A DNA stretch of 64,000 bases from Panonychus citri (taxonomy: Eukaryota; Arthropoda; Arachnida; Trombidiformes; Tetranychidae), in NCBI RefSeq assembly GCF_014898815.1, contig NW_026515545.1, positions 434,001 through 498,000 on the forward strand, given 5' to 3'. Within the stretch, counting starts at the first letter, position 1, and each line of letters opens with the position of its first letter. The position numbers were made by a program, and so were the translations under genes. The notes under the pieces were generated by a model that was given only the letters and a program-made list of their open reading frames with translations, was not told the origin of the DNA and made no database searches. Positions 48,331-59,108 of this stretch are shown one piece after another.

Positions 48331-48839
48331 TTCTGTAGAAAGAAAGGGAAAAAGAAAGACAAATGGGAGGAAAAGAAACTTTTTCTTCTCTCTTTCTTTC
48401 TCTGTCTCACTTATGGTAAATGGTGAACATGAGGACCAGTAAAAGTAAATTCGGGATTAAAATCATCTAACTGATCAGTTGATTGTTTCAAATTAATTTT
48501 TACGAGTGAACGATTAACATAAGAGGAGATAAATTAACAAACTAATCACCCGATATTAAGATTAGCGCCAATTAATCAACGTGATTATCTCCTCATTTTA
48601 AATTAACCCTTTAATTTTAACGATCAACAATTGGTTTAAAAAAGTGAATCAGTGAATCAGTAAATAATCAATAAATCATTTTACAAGTTTCCTTTTCAAT
48701 TTGTGTTGGTTTATGAAGTTTAGTTGTTCAGCGTAATTAGTTTTCCATAATATTGGCTTGTTAACACTAAATTAACCAGTGAAAGTGTTTATTTCTCAAA
48801 GGATTGATTAGTATTTCCATCAGCAATTAGCCCATCATA

Positions 48840-50172
48840 ATGTACCAATTATTGTGTTACATTTATCCATTGATTATCTGTGGTTGGGATCCGCCGCAAG
48901 TGACCACAAAATGGAGCCGATTGGAGGGAATTAAAGAGGAATTTTCTGGTAAACGAATCAACACCTTCCTTGGTATTCCCTATGCCGAACCACCGGTGGG
49001 AGATTTAAGGTTTAGACCTCCGGTCGCTTTGAGTAGTACCAATTTCCTTCAGTATTATGCTGGCAACTACAGAAGCTCTTGCTTGGATCGTCATTACCAC
49101 GAAAAGTCAAAAGGTTCTCGTTTTATTGATGAAAGTGAAGATTGTCTATTTTTGAACATTTGGTCACCCGAAGATCAACAACAATCAACAAGCGAATCAA
49201 GTAAAACTTCACCTAAATTAAGTTCAGTTTTACTTTATCTTAATCACATTTCAACCGATATTAGACAAATCAATGGTAAAGTGTTGGCCAGTTTAGGTGA
49301 TGTTACTGTTGTTACCTTTAATTATCGTACTGGTTTGTTTGGTTTAATTCAAAATGGTGACAAGGATTCATTGGAAAATGCAATCTATCATGACACCAAA
49401 GCAGTTCTTGACTGGATTAAGGAAAATATTCAATTATTTGGAGGTAATCCTGAGTCAATTACGGTTATTGCCGAGGGTTGGGAAGCAATTAAGACTGGAC
49501 TTGCTCTGGAAGGGAAATATTTTGATAAATTGATCATCACCAATGGTCCATTAAATTCAGATGAGGATGATTCACATATTGATTTAGATTCAACCAGGAA
49601 AATTAGAATCACTTCTTTCATTTGGTAATGAAATTCGCAACTCATTGGAATCATTTGGTTCCCCTGTTAACGATATTGACCATGATAAAAGTATCGCCAA
49701 TTCTTCATCAAGCAATTCATTGGTCATTCGTGATCGACATGTAGCCAAATGGACCTTGCGACATCTCTCTGAATGTCCACTTTTCCGGTTGATGGAAAAC
49801 CTTTCCCTAGGCAATAACGCCATTTACAGCCTACTCGTTGATTCAACTGCACATGGATTCAAATCACGACCATCGCTTTTCCGTCAAGTTGACCTTTACT
49901 CTTACCGTGCCTTTGACATTCTCACCGGAGCTCCTCTGTTAAATACCAAGTTACTCCATAAAGAAGTACAAAGATTAAGTCGAGAATTAATCAAGATAAT
50001 TGGCCATTTTATTAGAAAAGGTAAAGCACCTTGGCCTAAATTGTCCCATTCGGAAAGTGGATCAGTGGACATTAAGAAATCTTATCAATATCGAATCTCT
50101 TCCGAGGAATGTTCAAGTAATCTTGATTTAGCCATGAAATCACAATTCTGCTCGATTTTACAAAAATTGTAA
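48840..50172 (+). CDS. Non-catalytic, truncated cholinesterase/neuroligin-like protein (one frameshift)
   Basis: ATG at 48840 gives a short hydrophobic leader (MYQLLCYIYPLIICGW), then carboxylesterase-fold motifs: TFLGIPYAEPPVGDLRFRPP, SEDCLFLNIWSPE, NYRTGLFGL, AVLDWIKENIQLFGGNPESI. The nucleophile elbow GESAG is replaced by AEGWE (about residue 212), and the HGGG oxyanion motif is absent, so it cannot be an active esterase; neuroligins, gliotactin and neurotactin also lack the serine. The frame shifts near 49590-49610. The second part ends with a family-like C-terminus (GHFIRKGKAPWPKL) at 50172. The total is about 450 aa, roughly 100 short, with the region around the catalytic His missing and no transmembrane helix. 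One extra A in CCAGGAAAATTAG would explain the shift; otherwise this is a decaying pseudogene. Confidence 0.65.
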
Positions 50173-51445
50173 ATTGTGGACTAAATTGTAACTACAAACA
50201 ATTAGATGATATGAAAGAACAAGAAATCCACATGAACGTAAATCTAATTATAAAACAAAAAATCTTCAATGTATAATGTGGGGTGAAGATTATCTCAACA
50301 ATTAAGCAACAATTAATCTTTACCATAATTCCTTCCATTTTTCACCTTAATTTTATTATAATTAATTAATGTTATTATTTGTTGTCCCAATTGACAATTA
50401 TTTTTAAAAACAGGCAATCAATTGTAAAGCCATAATTGTAATAAATTCACATCTTTTTTTAAACTGATTCTCAATCCAATTACTTTTTTTTTCTTTCACG
50501 ATAACAATTGGAAAGTGTAAATCAACAACACTTAATTGTAGATCTGAATCAATTTTTTTGTTTCTTCATTTAATTTTCTTTCGATTACAATTTTCTGATG
50601 AGAATTAATCTAAACATTAATTTGATTGATTTGATTCGGAATTGAAGTTTTTTCGCTCCTCATTTTCCTCTTCTTCTTCTTTTTTGGTTACGTTTTAACC
50701 GGAAACGAATGATAATGCAGTTAATTGTCTTTTGTTAATATCTTAATTCTAACCTGTTGATTTATAATTTCCAATTGGAAATTGGAAATCAAATTGGAAA
50801 ATAATCAACTAATTCATCCAGTTAATTGTTTATCTTTTCACATTTGAATTGCCGCTTATTTTGTGCGCATGCGCAGAGCTCGCGAATTTTACTTACGTGT
50901 TTTTCACTGATGGATTAACATTGGATTTAAATTGTCAAAGGGAATCAATTATGATTTATTAATTGTGTTTTTTTTATACACTTTTGTATTGTTATTGTCA
51001 ACTTAAAGTTTTCTGAGAGTTCAAAATCTTAGCTGAACAAAATGATTAGAAATCTCCGGTTTGAATCTAATTAACCAGGGTAGAAAAATTGAATCTCTTT
51101 TCAAATTGGTGACAGTGACTTCAAATCATCAACTCTAATTAGTGAATCATGAATTAGTTGAAGAAAATTGGCCAATTAAATAGTAATAAACAGTGAAAAG
51201 ATCATCAATCGTTTCGGAAAATTGTGTTTGTCTTTTTCATGTGATCACAGTTTTTGTGTATTTTGATCCTAAAATTTACTTTTAATTGAATTAACATTGG
51301 ATTCCATTGATTTGGACTTGATTCCTAACCATTTAAGATTAACCAATTTGTTGATCAGTTTTGACATTGATTTCTAATTGTTGTGTATTGATTCATCTCT
51401 TGATTTTAATTTTTTTTTTCTCTTGTTTACTTTTCTAGTCATACA
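50173..51445. other. Intergenic region upstream of SDF2
   Basis: Noncoding DNA with an NRF1-like palindrome at 50864-50875 in an unusually CG-containing patch (CGCATGCGCAGAGCTCGCG). A 5' UTR intron of SDF2 probably ends at the TTTTCTAG just before 51440. Confidence 0.5.
50864..50875. promoter_or_regulatory. NRF1-like palindromic site upstream of SDF2
   Basis: TGCGCATGCGCA is the perfect palindromic consensus of NRF1 (erect wing in flies), a factor common at housekeeping promoters. It stands out in AT-rich DNA and lies about 570 bp upstream of the SDF2 ATG. The probable 5' UTR intron would bring it close to the transcription start. Motif-based inference. Confidence 0.45.
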
Positions 51446-52208
51446 ATGGAAGGACTCTTACCTCACTTTTTCATACTTACATTGTTTTTGGGTGACAATT
51501 TACTCACTGAGGCTTCTATAAAGTATCCTTATGTAACCTGTGGTTCAGTTGTTAAATTGGTGAATAAAAATTTTCAAGTGAGACTTCACTCTCATGATGT
51601 TAAATATGGATCTGGTAGTGGTCAACAATCAGTGACCGGTACACCTGAAAAAGATGACATGAACAGCTATTGGGCTGTTAAAGGAGCTTCCACAGTAGAA
51701 TCTTGTAAAAGAGGTGAACCCGTTGCATGTGGAGCTAAAATACGTTTGGAACATGTCAACACAAAGAAATACCTTCATAGTCATTTATTTAAATCACCTT
51801 TATCTGGTAATCAAGAAATCAGTGCATTCGGTGAGAATGGAGAAGGAGATTCTGGTGATAATTGGACGGTTGTTTGTAGTGAAGATTTTTGGGAAAGAGA
51901 TTCTTCCATCAGGTTTAAACATCTTGACACTGAAGCGTAAGTTATACTTATACCAATAGAATCTATGGAAAATGTTAACTATCCCTACCATTTAAAGTGA
52001 TTAATCTTATTCTCTCTTTTATTTTTCTTCTATATTCAGTTGGTTGGGTGTCTCAGGTCGAACCTATGGAAGACCAATTCATGGACAAGCGGAAGTGGTC
52101 GCAACATCTTATCCGGATAGTTCTAGTTACTGGCAATCCCAAGAAGGCGTTTTTATCAAACCTTCCGAAATGAGGGATTTTAGTAATTCAATTAAAGACG
52201 AACTGTGA
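51446..52208 (+). CDS. SDF2: Stromal cell-derived factor 2 (SDF2/SDF2L1), ER-resident MIR-domain protein
   Basis: Exons 51446-51936 and 52040-52208 give 219 aa, the usual size for the family. The signal peptide (LPHFFILTLFLGDNLLTEAS) is followed by three MIR repeats (CGSVVKLVNKNFQVRLHSHD, CGAKIRLEHVNTKKYLHSH, WERDSSIRFKHLDTEAWLGV). The C-terminus is IKDEL, a classical ER-retention signal. SDF2-type proteins work with the Hsp40 ERdj3 and BiP in ER protein folding and O-mannosylation-linked quality control. The ATG follows a pyrimidine-rich acceptor in the 5' UTR. An NRF1-like site lies upstream. Confidence 0.95.
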
Positions 52209-52964
52209 TTTTTTTCTTCTTTTCCACTTATAGATAACATTAAACTAATTTATTCACGATGTTATCTCACATCTTGAACAATTAATGTCCATTTACCGAG
52301 GGAAAAGAAATTCAAAATCGTCCTATGGATAATATAATTTTTTCGTGACGTGAATTTAATTGAAATGTGAGGCAACGTGACAATTGTTTTTTTTGTTTTG
52401 TTTTGTTTTGTTTTGATTACAGATGAACATTAGAACAATTTGAATTAGTGCTTTTTTTTCATCAATATTAATAACATGGATCATGGAAAGAGAGATTCAA
52501 AAGGTTTGATTATACTTTTTGTAATATGTGGTCATAAAATGCTCAACGTGTAAGAGATTTTTAAATTTTCAACGAAAACAAGTCAAAATTAAATTGTATA
52601 ATTAATGATAGTTGATTATATATGTTGCTTAAAGTTTGTGATAATCGTTGTAAACAACAAGTTGACAAAATGACATTTCCTTGGACATTTACAATCGGTG
52701 CAAGTTTTTTGTTTCTCATGGATAATTGATCAATTTTGCTTATTACTGGAAGCCTCTTGTTGAGTCAATTAATGCAACAATAATAATTTTGATCGACCAT
52801 GAATGAATTTGGGTCATTCTTTTCATCACTTTACATCATATTATTGCACTTTTGATCAACTGGCCATTGAGAAAACAATTTAATATCCACTGTCGATGAA
52901 AAAAGTGATTCCAAAAATTATGTCCAAATGGAGATGTCACTTGATTGATTTGAAGATTGTCAAT
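52209..52964. other. Convergent 3' regions of SDF2 and MCU
   Basis: Noncoding. A (TTTTG)n run near 52388-52416 is the only notable sequence. Confidence 0.5.
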
Positions 52965-54219
52965 TTAGTTGATTATTGTTTGATGATCAGAAACAGTCGG
53001 AGGAGATACGATTGGTTGAGAGAGAGCTTTTTGTTTCATTTTTCTTATTTGTTTGTCAAGTGATTTGATTTGTTGGTGTAATTGGGTGAAAGAATTGAGA
53101 TCAAATGCCCTTTTAGAATAAGATTCACAGAAATGCTTTATGGCCATTCTCCTTTCAGCCTGAGGGTATTGATATTCTTGAGACGTTATAACGTAATAAC
53201 AGAAAGTCCTGAGAGAGAGAGAGAGAAAAAAAAATAGATCCAAAATTACAAGTTTCCCTTGAAATAATTTCTATTAACTTGATTGAATCAAGGATAATTT
53301 CGTAACTCACAATATGGTTGCTGAGTAAGTGACACACCAGGTAATTGGTTCCATGATATCCCATGAGTATTCAAACCATATTAATCTTCCGAGAAAACCA
53401 AGTTGAGAGGATAACAGGAAGAGGCCAATCCATTTGAACCGAATAGCCGATGAACTAGAAGATTCAATGAGAATTTTCTCAAAATTTTGTAGCATTGGAA
53501 CGTAGCTTTGTAAAAGTACAATACGTTTCCTTTCGAGCTCCTGCCATGGATAATCAAAGAAGAGAAATCAATTTATATCAATAAGATTATCTTTGTAACA
53601 ATTAACAGATAGAAGATTTAATTTATATTATACTTACATCAACTGGTTCATTATTAACAATCTCAGTTGATGAGATCCATTTTTTGAGGCCAGATTGAGA
53701 TCCATCAAAATCTAATAAAATTGATTGATCTTTACCTTTTAACAGGATCTTTTCATTTGCCTGAAATGCTGTTCCCAATGGTGTAGAATCGTCAATGTTT
53801 AATTTCTGATCAACATCAAACAATTTAACTGATTTCCGATCATCATCATTCTTGACAAAACATTTAACCACTTGACGTAAAGGAGTCCAATAAGATAGGA
53901 CAAGTTTATGATCTTCATGTTTCATCATAAACAAACCATCATCAAATTTACTCGAAACCTTTTTAAATCGAGAATCTCTATCATCAGAGAATTTCTAAAT
54001 TGTAAATAGAATGGAAAAATAAAAATAGGAAAGAGAAAAAAAGTAAAAAAAATCAACAATTAATACCAAAAGAAAGACAATAACATAATGTAAACAAAGA
54101 GTTAATAATGAAGAGAAAACAATATTCAGGCTTACCCTTAATATGAACACTGATTGTTGACCAATTAATTGGCGATTCATGGCCAACCAACATGGCCTCA
54201 GAATGGATAACGATGGCAT
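52965..54219 (-). CDS. MCU: Mitochondrial calcium uniporter pore subunit
   Basis: Exons 54136-54219, 53638-53994, 53311-53540 and 52965-53208, all phase-consistent, about 304 aa. The N-terminus (MPSLSILRPCWLAMNRQLIG) is basic and lacks acidic residues, like a matrix-targeting sequence. Then come the MCU N-terminal domain, the first coiled coil, transmembrane helix 1 (IGLFLLSSQLGFLGRLIWFE), the selectivity-filter DIME motif (YSWDIMEPITW) and helix 2. The matrix coiled coil follows (EYQYPQAERR, SFTQLHQQIKSLDKQIRK). The DIME aspartate and glutamate are intact, so a conducting pore is expected. The protein is shorter than human MCU (351 aa), mainly at the N-terminus. I cannot exclude an MCUb-type paralogue. 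Confidence 0.9.
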
Positions 54220-54862
54220 CGTGTTTGGGTAACAATAGAATTTGAAACAATTAAAACAAAACAATAAAATAATCAAGAGATTAAAATAATAACAATGTAA
54301 CTATTTCCATCGATGAATCAACGATGAGTGAGCTTGTCAAGTGCTTCTAATGGGGAGATAATCAGTTACCATGGATTCACTTTAACTGTTTATCTTTGAT
54401 TGTAATTGAGTTTTTTTTCTGATTTAGTTTGGCAATTTAATTTTTTTTCTATTTACAATTACCTATTAATAGATTGTTTACTTAGTTGATCAAGTTGGAA
54501 GGGGAAAATTATGGGTTGAATAGTCGATTGAAATATCACTTGAAAAGTGATATTTTTCATTTCTCTGATTTCTTAAAAGAAAACAATTTGTGATTATAAT
54601 TTATTGTCAATTATAATTGTTGAATGTTTCTGAGTGGATGTTTACAGTTTCAAGAGAGTTAACTATTAATTGTATGATGATGATTGTTTGTGTTTGATGA
54701 CAGTGATAACAGCGTAACTGTGGATGGTGGTGATTGATTTGATTGATTGTGGTAATTGTTGTTGTATTGTGATTTTTAAAGGTGTTATAAATATTTGATA
54801 TATTTATTATTGTTGTTTAGTGGGAGTAGGTGGTGATTAATTGGAATTAATATCAATTCCGT
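54220..54862. other. Spacer between MCU and HSBP1 copy 1
   Basis: AT-rich noncoding DNA, presumably the MCU promoter and HSBP1 3' UTR. Nothing else seen. Confidence 0.5.
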
Positions 54863-55258
54863 TTAACTTTTAGATAGAGATGATTTATCGGCTGGCATTG
54901 AGTTACTTTTGGTAAGCTGAGTGTTAGTTGATCCTGTCAATACTTCATCGGTGATTCCTGCTTGTTGGATCACTTCGTTTAGATTTTGTTCCAAATCGTC
55001 AATCCGATGGCCCATCTCGTCAATTCGGTTCAATATTTGTTCGGACATCACTTGGAATTTATCCTGTACTTGTTGCAATAATGTTTGAACCTTCGAGAAA
55101 GAAAAACAAATCACAACTGATAATTAGTTTCATCTAGAAAATAGAAAGGGTAATTTACTTACGAAATTAGCAACATCACCGACATCTTTGATGTCTGGTT
55201 GAGCACCAACAACATTATGTTCACCTTTAGGCTGATTTTGAGCTGATCCAGAATCCAT
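54863..55258 (-). CDS. HSBP1: Heat shock factor-binding protein 1, copy 1
   Basis: Exons 55163-55258 and 54863-55090 (phase 0), 107 aa. Core: VQDKFQVMSEQILNRIDEMG, then HRIDDLEQNLNEVIQQAGI, the heptad-repeat helix that forms the HSBP1 coiled-coil trimer and binds the HSF1 trimerisation domain to dampen the heat-shock response; in yeast and other species relatives act in WASH-complex assembly. N- and C-terminal extensions make it longer than the human protein (76 aa). The 72-bp intron is identical to that of copy 2 at 62842-63240. It is divergent from PDCD5 copy 2. Confidence 0.94.
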
Positions 55259-55945
55259 TTTAATCACTTGAACAATCAGGTAATCACAGTGAATAAAAAA
55301 TTAGATACTTTTGTTTATATAACAACCGAATTGAAGACTGATCTTAAAAGATCTAAATCAACCGAGTCAACTGAAATCGAACCACCAAACGACAGGAAAT
55401 GACTTGACATAAAATTAAAACAAATCTGATTGTGAAAAGAAAAAGAAAATAATTAAAACCAAACAATAAGATTTGAAAGAGAAAATTAAAAATTTAAATT
55501 GATTAGAAAAACAAACCAATTATTTTCCTCTTTTTCTCCCTAGATGGCGTTTCTAAACTTCGGCATCACGATTACAATCAAATCGTTGAAATTAAATTTT
55601 TCAACAATTTAAAATCGATTATATTAAAGTAGAATGACAGAAATATCAGTCAAATTGAAATAGTTAATTAATTCTTTCAAATCATTCCACTCATTTCACA
55701 AAGATCTTGATACAATAATAATAAAACGTTGATGATTTAAATGAATTTCAGTTGCTGTCAAAGATAAATAGACAAGTCAAGATGATTGCGAAAAGAAAAA
55801 TTAAAAAAAAAGATTAATCAACATTAAGAGTATTTTAAATTGCTCTTAAAATAAACATGTTTTTTATTTAAAGAGCAAACAGCTGACTGAATGTTTGGTA
55901 TTCTTGGTTTACTTTTGTTTTCAATCGTTTTCTCTGTGGTCACCA
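55259..55945. promoter_or_regulatory. Bidirectional promoter region, HSBP1 copy 1 / PDCD5 copy 2
   Basis: 687 bp separate the two divergent start codons. A TAGATGGCGT element at 55541-55550 (CGCCATCT on the minus strand) resembles the YY1-like motif upstream of adaptin and HSBP1 copy 2. No TATA box is obvious for either gene. Confidence 0.45.
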
Positions 55946-56434
55946 ATGGACGATGAACTTGCAACGATTCGAGCTCGAAGACTTGAACAACTCCAACAGC
56001 AACATTCTGAAAGTTCAAAGGTTCGATAATCATTTTCTTACTCTCTTAATTGTTTCAATTTACATTTGAAAGTTAATATGATTGTCTTTCATTTTCTCTA
56101 GACTTCATTAGGTGATAATTCTGCTGCTGCTGATGCTGTTAAACAAGAGGAAAGGAAGGAGAAGGAAGATGAATTTCGAAATTCAATGTTGACTCAAATA
56201 TTATCTCAAGAAGCTCGAGCTCGTCTGAATACGATAAAAACGGCGAAACCCGAAAAAGGAACAATGGTCGAAGATATTTTGATCAACAATGCGAGAATGG
56301 GAGCAATTAGAAGTAAATTGTCCGAAGATGAATTTAGAAATATCCTGGAAAAAGTTAGCGAAAGATTCAAGAAAGAAACCAAAGTACAATTCGACAGAAG
56401 AAGAGCTGCCATTGATTCTGATTCTGATGATTAA
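55946..56434 (+). CDS. PDCD5: Programmed cell death protein 5, copy 2
   Basis: Exons 55946-56020 and 56102-56434, 135 aa. Exon 1 differs from copy 1 by one residue (ATIRARR versus AMIRARR). In exon 2 the region after the intron is shorter (DNSAADAVKQEER versus the alanine-rich form), and the rest is identical except for the acidic tail (DSDSDD). Same intron position and phase as the copy at 12477-12979. The introns are of similar length (81 and 89 bp) and only partly alignable. Two AATAAA signals lie at 56470-56486. Both copies look functional. Confidence 0.93.
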
Positions 56435-57507
56435 CTGAATTAAATTAATTTATTTTCTCTCTTTTTCCAAATAAAAAACAAATAAAATCAATCAAATCGA
56501 TTGGGAAAAAAAACTCTTAAAACTCAAAGGAAAATGATTTGTCCAAAAGTCGATCGTTTCTAATTTACTTGCATCACATTTTACCACAATAATTAACCTG
56601 CAATTTAGATGTGAAAATTGATCAACGTGAAACAATTAAATGTATTGTTGTGATTAGGTGTTCACTTTAGTATCTTTTCAAATGATCAACAAATAACATG
56701 AAGCTTTTAATTTACACAAAATGTTACGTGTATCCAGGGCAAGAATTGTTGGCAAGTGAATCCATTTATTTACCACATCGGATAATCATTTGAATCTCAA
56801 CAGAATTAACTTAATTTGATTGTTAAAAAGGTGAGAAAAATTAACCTCAGTGAAAATCCAATGATTCAAATTAACCAGATAATCACAATCAGAAATGACA
56901 CATCACTAAACTACAATTAGGAAAAGAAAACCTTTTCTATTCACTTTCTTTGTGTTAATCCAATAAAAGAGATTTTGGAAAAAAAAATAATATTCAGGTT
57001 AGTATTTAAATCATTTGATCACTTTTTTAATTACCTTTGATTATTTAATTGTATTACAATTTATGTTAGAATTTAATTGTTAACCTTTGAAATAAATTGT
57101 TCATCTCACAGATTAAGATCAACATCTTTATCATACTGATGATGTTACAATAATTGTCCCATTGACCGATTAACAGAATATTTTTTTTTTGCTTTTTTCC
57201 GTCAATAGAAAATTTAGATTTTGATAAATTGAATTGGTTAAATTTAATTGCAATCAATTGTCATCATTTAATTTAATTCTCTGTTTATTAATTTTTCTTA
57301 AATGGGTCACGTTTATTTAGAATAATTTTGATTTTACCGCTTCGAGTTTCTAAAGAGCGAACACCAGATGGACCATCGAGATGAAGAAAGAAATTTTTTC
57401 ATGTTTTCATGTCGCAATTTGTTGATTTAATTTTTATCTTAATTTAAATTGTTTAATTTAATTTTTTTTCTTCTTCTTTTGACTTCAATTTCATCAATTA
57501 ATTCACA
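56435..57507. other. Intergenic region upstream of SF3B2
   Basis: AT-rich noncoding DNA. Likely SF3B2 promoter near 57340-57400 (ACCAGATGGACCATCGAG). No gene seen. Confidence 0.5.
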
Positions 57508-59067
57508 ATGGAACCTATGACACCGACAGCGCTTAAGAAATTACGAGTAGTTGACCTGAAGGAGAAACTTTCAAATTTTGGTTTACCATTAAACGGTGAG
57601 TCTTTTTTTTATTTTATCTTTTCTCGTGTTTTCTTTTTTTTTTCATTTTCATTGATTAATTATTTGAGTGAATCATTATTTTAACATCGTTATTGTTTCT
57701 TTTCTGATTATTATTGTGTCGTATTTAGTTAAATAAATTATGTTGTGATTATTGATTATCGATAATTTGTTGTGACAAGATTTTAAACTGTTTTATGGAA
57801 TAGAGAAAAACTGTCCCACTTTTACTGTTTTTCTTTCTCTATCTCAATCTTGTTTTCGTTTTTCTTTCCTTCTCTTAATTTAATCAATTTATTTTGTTTC
57901 TATTAAAGAAAATTCTCACATTTTTTTGTCTTCTTATTCTTGTTGTTTTTTAGGTTTAAAAGCTGATTTAATCAAGAGATTACTCGATTATTATTCAAGT
58001 CAAGCGCGAATCCGAGAAGAGGCAAATTTCAATGTAGTGCAACAACCTCCCCCTCAGTCTCTTCCCACTGTTCAACCAACCATTGGTCAACCTGGTTTGG
58101 TACATGGTGGATCTAGTTATTATATCAATCAAAATCAGCATCAACTTCATCAACAACAACAACAACATCAACATCAATTACAATTAGGTGGCCATATTCA
58201 ACACACTTCACCTTCTCCTTCATCTATTTCAATTCAACCTTGTTTTGCGCCAACTCCTATGCCTCACGATGATTTACCTTTAAATTTTTCAAGTCAAGTA
58301 AATTCACTTTCATCGCCTATTGAACTCTCAACTCATCATACCCATCAACCTATTCAAACTCACCAGTCACATCAATCTCATCATCAAACACACCAAGCAC
58401 ATCAGACACATCAAGTTCACCATGGTCATCATTTCCATTCACCGCCATCTCACATGCATATAACACCTTCAGTAATTGAATCTTCGCACATTAAAATGCC
58501 CAGTGACGATTCTGCTCACTATTTTGGTAATAGTCCTCATATTCAGAGTACATCCAATCAATCAATGGATCAACCATTGCAGTCATCTTCGATTGATTTA
58601 TCATCTAACTTATCGTTTAACCAAAAGTCCAATGTCAGAGATTTGCAAGCCATGAATCAAAGCCCAAGTGAAGTATCGGCTAACACTTCACCGATAAAAC
58701 AACCTTTAAATTCTAATTCTCCCGCGGTTTCTATGGATCAACCACAAGACCCAATGATCCATGATGAGCCTGATGACAACCAAGGACATGAAACACCTCA
58801 AAAGGCTATATTTGATTTGGAAAATCTTTTACATGAAGCTTTGAAAGCAAATCAACGAGTTGACTCTAGTGCCGCCGATCTTAGTAAAGATTATGAAAAT
58901 TTACCTGAACAAACTTCTTCACTGAATGAAGATAGTTGTACAGTAACCGATTTGTCACAAAAAGTTCATGAAGAGTCTTCACCTGTTTTAGAATCTATAA
59001 AATCCACTGAACCTATTGTGCATGCTGAACCTGAAACTATTCATCAAACCGAGCCAGAGCCAGAGCA

Positions 59068-59108
<41 letters not shown>

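Larger units (their letters stand above)
43326..48839. other. 5.5-kb region without a supported gene
   Basis: AT-rich, with a (GAT)n/(GAA)n tract at 43815-43855, clusters of CATCATCAT/GATGATGAT, and a (GA)n microsatellite at 48306-48330. An open frame at 43984-44214 starts with a hydrophobic leader-like peptide (MKIIFVMMIIMMTRGENC), but the rest is repeat-coded His/Ile. The region likely holds the 5' regulatory DNA of the LRR gene and of the cholinesterase-like gene, and possibly unrecognised noncoding transcripts. Confidence 0.5.

Noticed and set aside
48160..48426. 88-codon frame with (ER)n
   Set aside because: Created by the (GA)n microsatellite.
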